Assembly (NCBI RefSeq): GCF_003121585.1
Contig: NZ_QEOO01000050.1
Location: 86,723 to 150,722, forward strand
Source: Nocardioides speluncae
GTDB lineage: Bacteria; Actinomycetota; Actinomycetes; Propionibacteriales; Nocardioidaceae
Direction: 5' to 3'
Length of the DNA: 64,000 nt
Below are positions 8,626 through 16,094 of this stretch, in pieces. The notes under the pieces are model-generated. The model ran no database searches and was not told where the DNA came from. It saw nothing but the letters and a program-made list of their open reading frames with translations. Made by a program: the position numbers and the translations under genes. The first letter of the stretch is position 1; every line of letters starts with the position of its first letter.

Positions 8626-9647
8626 TCCGCGCCCTTACCCGCTTCGTTGAGGAGCTGGATGATGATTCCGGACTTCTCGTCGAAGTACTTGTCCTTGGCC
8701 TCGCCCCAGCCGCCGAAGTCACCGTCGATGGTGAGCTGCTTCTGCGGCGCGGGGAACGGGTCGGCCGGGTCGTTGGCACCCTCGACCTCGGTGTCCACCT
8801 CGACACCGACCGGACGGAAGCCGAACTTGGCGTAGAGGGTCTGCGCCTCCTCGGTGAGCAGGAAGTCGTAGAAGCTCTTCGCGGCGTCGCTGGCCTCGGT
8901 GGTGATCGCACCCGGGTTCTCGATCAGCAGCGTCTCCGGTGGGATGACGTAGTCGACCTCCGCGCCGGCCTGCTTGGAGAGGATCGCCTCGTTCTCGTAG
9001 GAGAGCAGGACGTCGCCCTGGCCCTGGTCGACGAACGCCGACGTGGCGTCGCGCGCCGAGCCCGGGAGCTTGATGGTGTGGTCGATCAGCTCCTTGGTGT
9101 ACGCCTCGGCCTCCTTCTCGGAGCCGCCGTTGGCGATCACCGAGCCCCACGCGGCGAGGATGTTCCACCGCGCACCGCCGGACGAACCGGGGTGCGGCGT
9201 GATGACCTCGACGCCCTCCTGCACCAGGTCGTCCCAGGTCTGGATGTTCTTCGGGTTGCCCTTGCGGACCACGAACACCACCACCGAGGAGGTGACGATG
9301 CCCTTGTTCGGGCCCTGGTCCCAGTCCTTCGCCACCAGGCCGGCGTCGACCAGGCGGGTGACGTCGCTGGCGAGCGACAGGTGGACGAAGTCGGCGTTCT
9401 GGCCGGCCTCGACCGCGCGGCTCTGGTCACCGGACGGGCCGTACGACGGCGTCAGGTCGGCGCCGTTGCCGTCATCGGTCTTCTTGAAGGCGTCGAACAC
9501 CTCGGCGTTCGCGGTCTTCAGAATCGAGAAGCCAACCACGTCGACCTTCTTCGACTGCCTCTCAGCAGCCGACTCTCCCCCGCACGCCGACAAGGCCAGC
9601 ACCCCGGCAAGTGATACAGCTACCGCAGCCTTGATCTTGAGCTTCAT
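8622..9647 (-). CDS. cysP: Sulfate-binding lipoprotein of the ABC transporter
   Basis: A 341-residue solute-binding protein. The signal peptide ends in the lipobox LALSAC with Cys22, so it is anchored outside the membrane. Family features of prokaryotic sulfate-binding proteins include the VDVVGFSI start, the PYGPSGDQ-like segment (YGPSGDQSRAV), VVVFVVRKGNPKNI and PHPGSSGGARWN, which contributes sulfate-binding backbone contacts. The ATG at 9647 was chosen because GGAAGAG lies about 8 bases upstream and the signal peptide begins there. It is the first gene of the sulfate operon and divergent from korA. Confidence 0.93.
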   Translation of the reverse strand: MKLKIKAAVAVSLAGVLALSACGGESAAERQSKKVDVVGFSILKTANAEVFDAFKKTDDGNGADLTPSYGPSGDQSRAVEAGQNADFVHLSLASDVTRLVDAGLVAKDWDQGPNKGIVTSSVVVFVVRKGNPKNIQTWDDLVQEGVEVITPHPGSSGGARWNILAAWGSVIANGGSEKEAEAYTKELIDHTIKLPGSARDATSAFVDQGQGDVLLSYENEAILSKQAGAEVDYVIPPETLLIENPGAITTEASDAAKSFYDFLLTEEAQTLYAKFGFRPVGVEVDTEVEGANDPADPFPAPQKQLTIDGDFGGWGEAKDKYFDEKSGIIIQLLNEAGKGAE

Positions 9648-9696
9648 GGCACTCTCTTCCCGCCCTGCACCCAGAGCGTTTCTTGTCAATGTCCAG

Positions 9697-9711
9697 AAGT
9701 CTAGTCGACTT
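9697..9711 (-). promoter_or_regulatory. Inverted repeat upstream of the sulfate operon
   Basis: AAGTC-N5-GACTT lies 50 bases before the cysP start in the 259-base divergent gap to korA. Its place suggests an operator for a sulfur-responsive regulator (for example an Rrf2/CymR-type or CysR-type protein), but no consensus was matched. The rest of this gap shows no convincing -35/-10 pair. Confidence 0.35.
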
Positions 9712-9906
9712 AACTGAAGTGAGCATCATTGACGACATTGCGTGAGATGGGTGGCGTTGCTCACGTCGCTGGCGTATAGAGGTCGTCGTACGCACGTCCA
9801 ATGCGGGAGACGAGGCCCGGTTTCACGTCAGCCCGACTATCCTGGGAGGCTGGAACGGGTCAAGGACTCGTCCGCATAACGCACGCCGAAGGAGGAGGCA
9901 GCTGGG

Positions 9907-11838
9907 GTGTCCAAGCAGGTCAAGCAACTCGACCGCGTCATCATCAGGTTCGCCGGCGACTCCGGTGACGGCATGCAGCTCACCGGAGACCGGTTCACCC
10001 AGGAGTCAGCAGCGTGGGGCAACGACCTCTCGACGCTGCCGAACTTCCCGGCCGAGATCCGCGCGCCGCAGGGCACGCTGCCGGGCGTCAGCAGCTTCCA
10101 GGTCCACTTCGCCGACCACGACATCCTGACCCCGGGCGACGCGCCCGACGTACTGGTCGCGATGAACCCGGCCGCGCTGAAGGCCAACCTCGGCGACCTG
10201 CCGAAGGGTGCCGCGATCATCGTGGACACCCACGACTTCACCACCCGTAACCTGACCAAGGCCGGGTACGCCGCGAACCCACTCGAGGACGACTCGCTCG
10301 CCGAGTTCGCCGTACACGAGCTCGACCTGACCGGGATGACCGTAGAGGCGGTCAAGGAGTTCGGGCTGTCCCGCAAGGACGCCGCCCGCGCGAAGAACAT
10401 GTTCGCGCTCGGCCTGCTGTCGTGGATGTACGGCCGCCCGACCGAGACCACGGTGGCGTTCCTGGAGAAGCGGTTCGCGAAGGTCCCCGACATCCGCGAC
10501 GCCAACATCATGGCGTTCAACAAGGGCTGGCACTTCGGTGAGACCACCGAGGCGTTCGTGGTCTCCTACGAGGTCAAGCCGGCGCCGATGCCCCCGGGCA
10601 CCTACCGCAACATCACCGGCAACCTGGCGCTCGCCTACGGCCTGGTCGCGGGCGGCGTGCAGTCCGGGCTGCCGGTCTTCCTCGGCTCGTACCCGATCAC
10701 GCCGGCCTCCGACATCCTCCACGAGCTCAGCAAGCACAAGGGCTTCGGCGTCACCACGCTGCAGGCCGAGGACGAGATCGCCGGCATCGGCGCTGCGATC
10801 GGCGCCTCCTTCGCCGGCCACCTCGGCGTCACCACCACCTCCGGCCCGGGCATCGCGCTGAAGTCCGAGGCGCTCGGGCTCGCGGTGATGACCGAGCTGC
10901 CGCTGCTGGTGATCGACGTACAGCGCGGCGGGCCGTCCACCGGCCTGCCCACCAAGACCGAGCAGGCCGACCTGCTGCAGGCGATGTTCGGCCGCAACGG
11001 CGAGTCGCCGGTGCCGATCGTGGCGCCGCAGTCGCCCGGCGACTGCTTCGACGCGGCGCTGGAGGCGGTGCGAATCGCGATCACCTACCGGACGCCGGTG
11101 ATGCTGCTGTCCGACGGCATGCTCGCCAACGGCTCCGAGCCGTGGCGGATCCCCGAGGTCGCCGAACTGCCGGAGATCGACCCGAAATTCGCGACCGAGA
11201 CCAACCACACCACGACCGACAAGACCGGCGAGGAGAAGGCCGAGTTCTGGCCGTACCTCCGCGACGAGGAGACGCTGGCCAGGCCGTGGGCGATCCCGGG
11301 TACGCCGGGCCTCGAGCACCGCATCGGCGGGCTCGAGAAGGGCGACGGCCACGGCAACATCTCCTACGACCCGGCCAACCACGACTTCATGGTCCGTACC
11401 CGCCAGGCCAAGGTGGACCGGATCGCCGACTCGCTGCCGCCGCTGGAGGTCGACGACCCGAGCGGCGCCGCGAAGGTGCTGGTGCTCGGCTGGGGCTCGA
11501 CGTACGGCCCGATCGGCGCCGGCGTACGCCGGGTGCGCAAGGCCGGCTACCACGTCGCGCAGGTCCACCTGCGCCACCTCAACCCGTTCCCGAACGACCT
11601 CGGCGAGATCCTCAAGCGCTACGACAAGGTGCTGATCCCCGAGATGAACCTCGGCCAGCTCTCACTGCTGCTCCGCGGCAAGTACCTCGTCGACGCCATC
11701 GGCTACAACCAGGTCAACGGCATGCCGCTCAAGGCCGCCGCGCTCGCCGACGCGATCGGCACCCTGGTCGGCGAGGCCGAGGGCATCGAGGTCGAGCTGG
11801 TCGCGACCGACGCAAAGACCAAGGAGGCACGTCGATGA
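9907..11838 (+). CDS. korA: 2-oxoacid:acceptor (ferredoxin) oxidoreductase subunit alpha (fused gamma-alpha)
   Basis: A 643-residue subunit of the CoA-acylating 2-oxoglutarate:ferredoxin oxidoreductase. The first ~200 residues are the gamma domain, starting RVIIRFAGDSGDGMQ; the remainder is the alpha (pyrimidine-binding) domain with GSYPITPASDILHEL and TTTSGPGIALKSEALG. The GTG start at 9907 is preceded by GAAGGAGGAGG. It overlaps korB by four bases. In actinobacteria such as Mycobacterium this enzyme feeds a CoA-dependent, oxygen-tolerant TCA cycle variant. 2-oxoglutarate is the likely substrate, by family; pyruvate cannot be excluded. Confidence 0.93.
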   Translation: MSKQVKQLDRVIIRFAGDSGDGMQLTGDRFTQESAAWGNDLSTLPNFPAEIRAPQGTLPGVSSFQVHFADHDILTPGDAPDVLVAMNPAALKANLGDLPKGAAIIVDTHDFTTRNLTKAGYAANPLEDDSLAEFAVHELDLTGMTVEAVKEFGLSRKDAARAKNMFALGLLSWMYGRPTETTVAFLEKRFAKVPDIRDANIMAFNKGWHFGETTEAFVVSYEVKPAPMPPGTYRNITGNLALAYGLVAGGVQSGLPVFLGSYPITPASDILHELSKHKGFGVTTLQAEDEIAGIGAAIGASFAGHLGVTTTSGPGIALKSEALGLAVMTELPLLVIDVQRGGPSTGLPTKTEQADLLQAMFGRNGESPVPIVAPQSPGDCFDAALEAVRIAITYRTPVMLLSDGMLANGSEPWRIPEVAELPEIDPKFATETNHTTTDKTGEEKAEFWPYLRDEETLARPWAIPGTPGLEHRIGGLEKGDGHGNISYDPANHDFMVRTRQAKVDRIADSLPPLEVDDPSGAAKVLVLGWGSTYGPIGAGVRRVRKAGYHVAQVHLRHLNPFPNDLGEILKRYDKVLIPEMNLGQLSLLLRGKYLVDAIGYNQVNGMPLKAAALADAIGTLVGEAEGIEVELVATDAKTKEARR

Positions 11839-12908
11839 GCACGACCGCCCTTCCCTTCCCCGGCCTGCGCGGCGTACCCGAGGCCGACGAGAAGCAGACG
11901 GCCAAGGAGTTCACCAGCGACCAGGAGGTCCGCTGGTGCCCCGGGTGCGGCGACTACGCCGTACTCAAGGCCGTGCAGGGCTTCCTGCCCGAGCTCGGCA
12001 TCCGCCGCGAGAACGTCGTGTTCGTCTCCGGCATCGGCTGCTCGTCGCGGTTCCCGTACTACCTCGACACCTACGGCATGCACTCGATCCACGGCCGCGC
12101 GCCGTCGATCGCAACCGGCATCGCCACCGCCCGCGAGGACCTCTCGGTGTTCGTGGTGACCGGTGACGGCGACGCGCTGTCGATCGGCGGCAACCACCTG
12201 ATCCACGCGCTGCGCCGCAACGTCAACATGACGATCCTGCTGTTCAACAACCGAATCTACGGCCTCACCAAGGGGCAGTACTCGCCCACGTCCGAGGCCG
12301 GCAAGGTCACCAAGTCCACGCCGATGGGCTCGCTCGACCACCCGTTCAACCCGGTCTCGCTGGCGCTGGGCGCAGAGGGCTCGTTCGTCGCTCGCACCAT
12401 CGACTCCGACCGCAAGCACCTCACCTCGGTGCTGTCCGCGGCCGCCGCCCACCGCGGCACCTCGTTCGTCGAGATCTACCAGAACTGCCCGATCTTCAAC
12501 GACGGCGCCTTCGACGCGATCAAGTCGCCCGACACCAAGGCCGACGCGATCATCCCGCTGGTCGATGGCGAGCAGATCCGGTTCGGCGCCGAGCGGCAGT
12601 ACGGCGTGGTCCGCGACCAGGACACCGGCTCGGTGCATGCCGTCGAGGTCGCCGACGTGGCCGAGAAGGACCTGCTGGTCCACGACGCCCACTCCCCCGA
12701 CCCGACCACGGCCTTCGCGCTGTCCCGGCTCACCGACAACGGCGTACTCCACCGTGCTCCGATCGGCATCTTCCGCGCCGTCGAGCGGCCGACGTACGAC
12801 GACCAGGCCCGCGAGCAGGTGACCACCGCCCACGCCGCCGCTCCCGGCGAGCCCGCCGACAAGCTGGCCGCGCTGATCAGCGGCGGCGACACCTGGACCG
12901 TCGTCTGA
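11835..12908 (+). CDS. korB: 2-oxoacid:ferredoxin oxidoreductase subunit beta
   Basis: A 357-residue thiamine-diphosphate and iron-sulfur subunit. WCPGCGDY (Cys35 and Cys38) begins the [4Fe-4S] ligand set; GIGCSSRFPYY and the ThDP motif TGDGDALSIGGNH with the following NNRIYGLTKGQ are typical of the KorB clade. The ATG overlaps the korA stop (ATGA). With KorA it makes the complete catalytic unit; no delta ferredoxin subunit is present, as usual for this two-gene type. Confidence 0.94.
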   Translation: MSTTALPFPGLRGVPEADEKQTAKEFTSDQEVRWCPGCGDYAVLKAVQGFLPELGIRRENVVFVSGIGCSSRFPYYLDTYGMHSIHGRAPSIATGIATAREDLSVFVVTGDGDALSIGGNHLIHALRRNVNMTILLFNNRIYGLTKGQYSPTSEAGKVTKSTPMGSLDHPFNPVSLALGAEGSFVARTIDSDRKHLTSVLSAAAAHRGTSFVEIYQNCPIFNDGAFDAIKSPDTKADAIIPLVDGEQIRFGAERQYGVVRDQDTGSVHAVEVADVAEKDLLVHDAHSPDPTTAFALSRLTDNGVLHRAPIGIFRAVERPTYDDQAREQVTTAHAAAPGEPADKLAALISGGDTWTVV

Positions 12909-12910
12909 TT

Positions 12911-12922
12911 CCGGACGTCCGG
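12911..12922 (+). terminator. Small palindrome after korB
   Basis: CCGGACGTCCGG is a perfect palindrome two bases after the korB stop. It could act as a weak terminator; there is no T-run after it. Confidence 0.25.
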
Positions 12923-13002
12923 ACCGGTCGCTCCCTGTCTACAGACCCACCCTGACAGGCGCGCCTTTCGAGCGACAGGAATTCTTAGCAAGTGACCGGT
13001 TT

Positions 13003-13202
13003 TCTGACAAGCACGCAACCATGGACCTCGTGCAGCCTCTGAGTTCACTCATCCGCTGAACCCGGCGCCGGCCTACATCCGGATCGATCAAGGGGAGCAA
13101 GGAAGCCTGTGTCCCACGGGGGAGGTCGAGGTCCGCGTCCACAGCCACAACACCCATGGCGACCACACCGACCGGTGGCCGTTCGTCATCGTCGCGCTCT
13201 GA
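13003..13202 (+). pseudogene. Possible remnant of a coding region (3' fragment, no start)
   Basis: Within the 369-base gap between korB and the sigma gene, one plus-strand frame is open from a stop near 13000 to a TGA at 13200-13202. Its last 30 codons look coding: nearly every third base is G or C, and they read TGEVEVRVHSHNTHGDHTD and then RWPFVIVAL before the stop. No ATG or plausible GTG begins this frame and no ribosome site is seen. I read it as the surviving C-terminal end of a lost gene of unknown family. It could also be chance in GC-rich DNA. Confidence 0.35.
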
Positions 13203-13221
13203 TCTGAATTTCCGAGGTTCG

Positions 13222-13238
13222 AGCCAACCTGGTTGGCT
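13222..13238 (+). promoter_or_regulatory. Inverted repeat upstream of the sigma factor
   Basis: AGCCAACC-T-GGTTGGCT has perfect 8-base arms and lies 39 bases before the proposed GTG start. It may be an operator, or it may be a hairpin in the leader. Seen directly; the function is inference. Confidence 0.35.
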
Positions 13239-13277
13239 TGGCGGGCGTTCCTTCCTCAGAGACCTCGGGAGGTGAGT

Positions 13278-13808
13278 GTGGGACGGCGCGATGACAGTCA
13301 GTACGCCGAGTTCGTGGCTGCCTACCAACACCGGCTCCGAGGCTCGGCCTACCTCATGACCGGCGACTGGGCGACCGCAGCCGACGTCACCCAGGAAGCG
13401 CTGATCCGGCTGTACGTCGCGTGGCCCCGCTTGGAGAAGAAGGACGGCGGGCTCGCGTCGTACGCCCACCGCGCCCTGCACAGCGCCGTGGTCGACCAGC
13501 ACCGCAAGCACAGCCGGCGCGAGAAGAACGAGGACCGGGCCCCGAGGGCGACCTCGGTCGGCGACGGCACCGAGGAGCACGCCGAGCGTGAGGTCCTGGT
13601 GCAAGCCTTGAAGGCGCTGCCCGAGCGGCAGCGCGCCTGCGTCGTACTCCGCTACTTCGAGGACCTGTCGGTCGCCGACACCGCCGCCGCGCTGAAGTGC
13701 TCGATCGGCACCATCAAGAGCCAGACCTCGCACGGCCTGCGCGCACTCAAGGCCGAGCTCACCCGACTCGGTAGGGCCGACGTGCTCGAGTTCGGAGGGG
13801 AGGGGTGA
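13278..13808 (+). CDS. SigE-family ECF RNA polymerase sigma factor
   Basis: A 176-residue sigma-70-type factor with only regions 2 and 4. Region 2 is visible as FVAAYQHRLRGSAYLMTGDW and ATAADVTQEALIRLYVAW; region 4 as LKALPERQRACVVLRYFEDL and CSIGTIKSQTSHGLRALKAEL, the helix-turn-helix for the -35 element. The GTG at 13278 is preferred because GGGAGG lies 5 bases before it; an upstream ATG at 13233 lacks a ribosome site. The gene runs into a membrane protein with overlapping stop and start, the usual place for an anti-sigma factor. Confidence 0.88.
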   Translation: MGRRDDSQYAEFVAAYQHRLRGSAYLMTGDWATAADVTQEALIRLYVAWPRLEKKDGGLASYAHRALHSAVVDQHRKHSRREKNEDRAPRATSVGDGTEEHAEREVLVQALKALPERQRACVVLRYFEDLSVADTAAALKCSIGTIKSQTSHGLRALKAELTRLGRADVLEFGGEG

Positions 13809-14830
13809 TGAAGGACCTACGCGAAGCGATGCTCGACGCCGGCGCCCCCCGCGACGACTGGAACGCCGAGATCCCCACCCTGATCGCCGCCGGCCAGAAG
13901 CGAGTACGCCGCCGCAAACTCATCGCCGCCGGCACCGCCGCCGCCGTCATCGCCATCATCGGCACCACCGCCGCCCTCACCGGGATTCCTGGCCTCAACC
14001 GCGCCGACCCCGACCCTGTAAAGCCTGACAAGAGTGGCTTCTACGTCGAAGAGCGCCTGGCACCAGCGGAGGTCGAACGTCGCTGCACCATCGTGATGAA
14101 CGCCGACGGGCAAACGAAGTACACCTGGGTGACCGACTCGACCGAGACCCGAGTGGGACGGACGATTGCAATGCAGACGACCGATCTCACAGGCAACGGT
14201 GGCAGCCACGCTGCGGCGTTCCTCCAAAACTGCGTGATCCCGCAGGAGAAGATGCTCCACCAGCCGCGTCGTGCCCACCCGGCAAAGATGCCGCTACCGA
14301 CCGACACGGACGCCCTGACCGAACAGTGCTCTCGCCAAGCGAGCTACGACTTCACCGACTGGACGATCCTGGCGTCTGCGGCTCGTGGACGCCCGGGCGT
14401 CGATGGAGTCAATGTCGTTCTGATGTCGGCGAACGGTTACGCCGTCCACTGCAATATCTCCCCACCGGAGTCGAGCACCGGCATTAGGTTCGGCGAAGGC
14501 CGGCTCCACGATGACGAGGGCGAGCCGATCCTCCCACCGGACGACGCCGGTCCCGAGGATCCCGATCGCTACGTTGGCATCGCACCACGCTGCTACCGCG
14601 AGGAGCGGCAGATACGCTGCCTCAGCACCGGTGTCATCCCGGGCCTGCCAGATGGATACCGGATCGAGGTCGTCCGGCCCGACGGATCGGTCAAAGAGTT
14701 CGTCACGAATCGGGGCGCGTTTGCCATCGTCGTCCGGTCCGACAAGGAGAGCGGTACGCCGGACCGACTCGACGCCAAGGTGATGGATCAGGACGGCGGG
14801 GTGCTCTGGGACTCGGCGATCGAGCGGTAG
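13805..14830 (+). CDS. Single-pass membrane protein coupled to the sigma factor (putative anti-sigma or sensor)
   Basis: 341 residues: a ~38-residue cytoplasmic segment rich in Arg, one membrane helix at about 39-60, and a ~280-residue outer domain with several Cys (CTIVM, NCVIP, QCSRQ, CNISP, CYREERQIRC) that could form disulfides. There is no recognised zinc-binding anti-sigma motif (HxxxCxxC). The adjacent GTG and ATG (13805 and 13808) both overlap the sigma-factor stop and share a GGGGAGGGG ribosome site, so translation is coupled. The anti-sigma role is inferred from position and topology only. Confidence 0.75.
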   Translation: MMKDLREAMLDAGAPRDDWNAEIPTLIAAGQKRVRRRKLIAAGTAAAVIAIIGTTAALTGIPGLNRADPDPVKPDKSGFYVEERLAPAEVERRCTIVMNADGQTKYTWVTDSTETRVGRTIAMQTTDLTGNGGSHAAAFLQNCVIPQEKMLHQPRRAHPAKMPLPTDTDALTEQCSRQASYDFTDWTILASAARGRPGVDGVNVVLMSANGYAVHCNISPPESSTGIRFGEGRLHDDEGEPILPPDDAGPEDPDRYVGIAPRCYREERQIRCLSTGVIPGLPDGYRIEVVRPDGSVKEFVTNRGAFAIVVRSDKESGTPDRLDAKVMDQDGGVLWDSAIER

Positions 14831-14854
14831 CTGCCGCTCGATGTCTAGGTGGTG

Positions 14855-15325
14855 TCAGCGCGGGCTGATGATGTAGGCCATCGAGAACGAGCGCAGGTAC
14901 TCGCGCCCGGGGACAACCTTCACTCGGTAGCAGCCCGGCTTCGTCACGCCCTTGTACGTGTAGAAGGCAGTGTCATCGGTTCTGTCTCGACGCGTGTCCT
15001 GCCACTTCACACCGAGGCGGCACACCCACTTCGCTCCGACCTTCTTGATCGGGCGGTACTGCAGCCGGGTCGGCTTGAACTTGCCGTGTGGCTTGACCTT
15101 GCCGAAGAAGTTGAAGGAGGTCCCAACCGTCTGGTTGATGCAGATCTGCACGTTGCGCTCACCTTCCGGCACATCCGTGTCCGCTTCGCAGCTGGCGCGT
15201 CGACCGTCGACCGTGCTGACGGTAAGGCTCTTGTCGGCGGCCGCGGCTGCCTGGGCCGGCGCCAGCGTAGCGGCGAGAAGCAGGGCGGTCAGCGCCGCGA
15301 GAACGCCCGTGATGATGCGATGCAT
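14855..15325 (-). CDS. Small secreted protein of unknown function
   Basis: 156 residues. The signal peptide (MHRIITGVLAALTALLLAAT, ending in APAQA) is nearly the same as that of the neighbouring upstream gene, although the mature parts differ. The mature part is basic, with four Cys (CEAD, CINQ, CRLG, CYRV) that may pair in disulfides, and strand-like segments ending in YIISPR. GAAAGGA precedes the ATG at 15325. I do not recognise the family. Confidence 0.72.
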   Translation of the reverse strand: MHRIITGVLAALTALLLAATLAPAQAAAAADKSLTVSTVDGRRASCEADTDVPEGERNVQICINQTVGTSFNFFGKVKPHGKFKPTRLQYRPIKKVGAKWVCRLGVKWQDTRRDRTDDTAFYTYKGVTKPGCYRVKVVPGREYLRSFSMAYIISPR

Positions 15326-15410
15326 CGCAAAAGTCCTTTCTCCCGCGAAAGACGTGCAGCCTTTCGCCCTCTCACCATAACTCCGCGCTCGGCGAGCAAC
15401 GCCCACGCTT

Positions 15411-15446
15411 GGCGATGCCCTCTCGCCTGGGCGGGAGGGCATCGCC
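15411..15446 (-). terminator. Hairpin between the two small secreted-protein genes
   Basis: GGCGATGCCCTC and its exact complement make a 12-base-pair stem with a 12-base loop. It lies 22 bases after the stop of the upstream minus-strand gene and so probably ends its transcript before the next gene. No T-run follows. Confidence 0.55.
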
Positions 15447-15467
15447 GTGCCGGAACTATCAATCCGG

Positions 15468-15881
15468 TCAGGTCCAGAAGACCTCGAGGGCCTTGCTGGG
15501 CGACCACCCGTAGTTGCCCCGAGGCGGAACGAGCGCCCGGTAGGTCCGTCGGGCACCTGAGGGAAGGTTAACGACCGTGTGGTAGTTGCCGACCCCGTTG
15601 GTCTTGATCACCTTGACCTTCGACCACTTGCAAGTGCCGCTGGCGCACACCCGCCGTTGGATGATGACCTTGCTCCACTTGTAGGTCTGCCTGGGGCCGA
15701 CGTGACCCGAAAGGTGCGCATTCGGAATCTGAGTGCCGGACGCCTTGATGCCGACAAACCGCTTCTCCAGAGCCATGGCGGCGTCCTCGGCCGCCGGGGC
15801 GGTGGCCTGGGCAGGAGCGAGGGTGGCGGCGAGGAAGAGAGCGATGAAGGCGGCGAGGACGCCGACGATGATGCGTTTCAT
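15468..15881 (-). CDS. Small secreted basic protein of unknown function
   Basis: 137 residues. The signal peptide (MKRIIVGVLAAFIALFLAAT, then LAPAQA) closely matches that of the gene at 14855-15325. The mature part is rich in Lys, Trp and Tyr (TYKWSKV and CKWSKVKVIKTNG repeat a similar pattern) with a single Cys pair (RRVCASGTC), suggesting a small beta-sandwich domain. I do not recognise the family. The shared signal peptides suggest duplication followed by domain exchange. Confidence 0.7.
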   Translation of the reverse strand: MKRIIVGVLAAFIALFLAATLAPAQATAPAAEDAAMALEKRFVGIKASGTQIPNAHLSGHVGPRQTYKWSKVIIQRRVCASGTCKWSKVKVIKTNGVGNYHTVVNLPSGARRTYRALVPPRGNYGWSPSKALEVFWT

Positions 15882-15994
15882 TCTGGGATGTACCCCCCAA
15901 TGAGTAGTGACAGATGAACTGCTGATGGCGATCTACCCCGAGCGCAGACGGCCAACCCTACGTGTCCGGAACTGGGGCCCCTGAGGTTGGTCCG

Positions 15995-16016
15995 GTTCAC
16001 CTTGCGTTAACCGGAC
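15995..16016 (+). promoter_or_regulatory. Pho-box-like direct repeat upstream of phoX
   Basis: GTTCACCTTGCGTTAACC contains two 7-base units, GTTCACC and GTTAACC, 11 bases apart. This is the layout of PhoP-binding direct repeats known from Streptomyces. The site is 79 bases before the phoX start. The same bases also form an inverted repeat, TCCGGTT-N11-AACCGGA (15991-16015). The repeats are seen; PhoP control is inferred from the match and the phosphatase gene behind it. Confidence 0.65.
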
Positions 16017-16094
16017 GTCGCCCCGCGGGCATCTCGGGTGGCTTACGTTGCGTCCGGCTCGATCCCGAGACAGCAATTCCGAGTGAGGGACTCA

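Noticed and set aside
9684..9689. TTGACA on the minus strand as the -35 of the sulfate operon
   Set aside because: No -10-like hexamer occurs at 16-19 bases on the downstream side.
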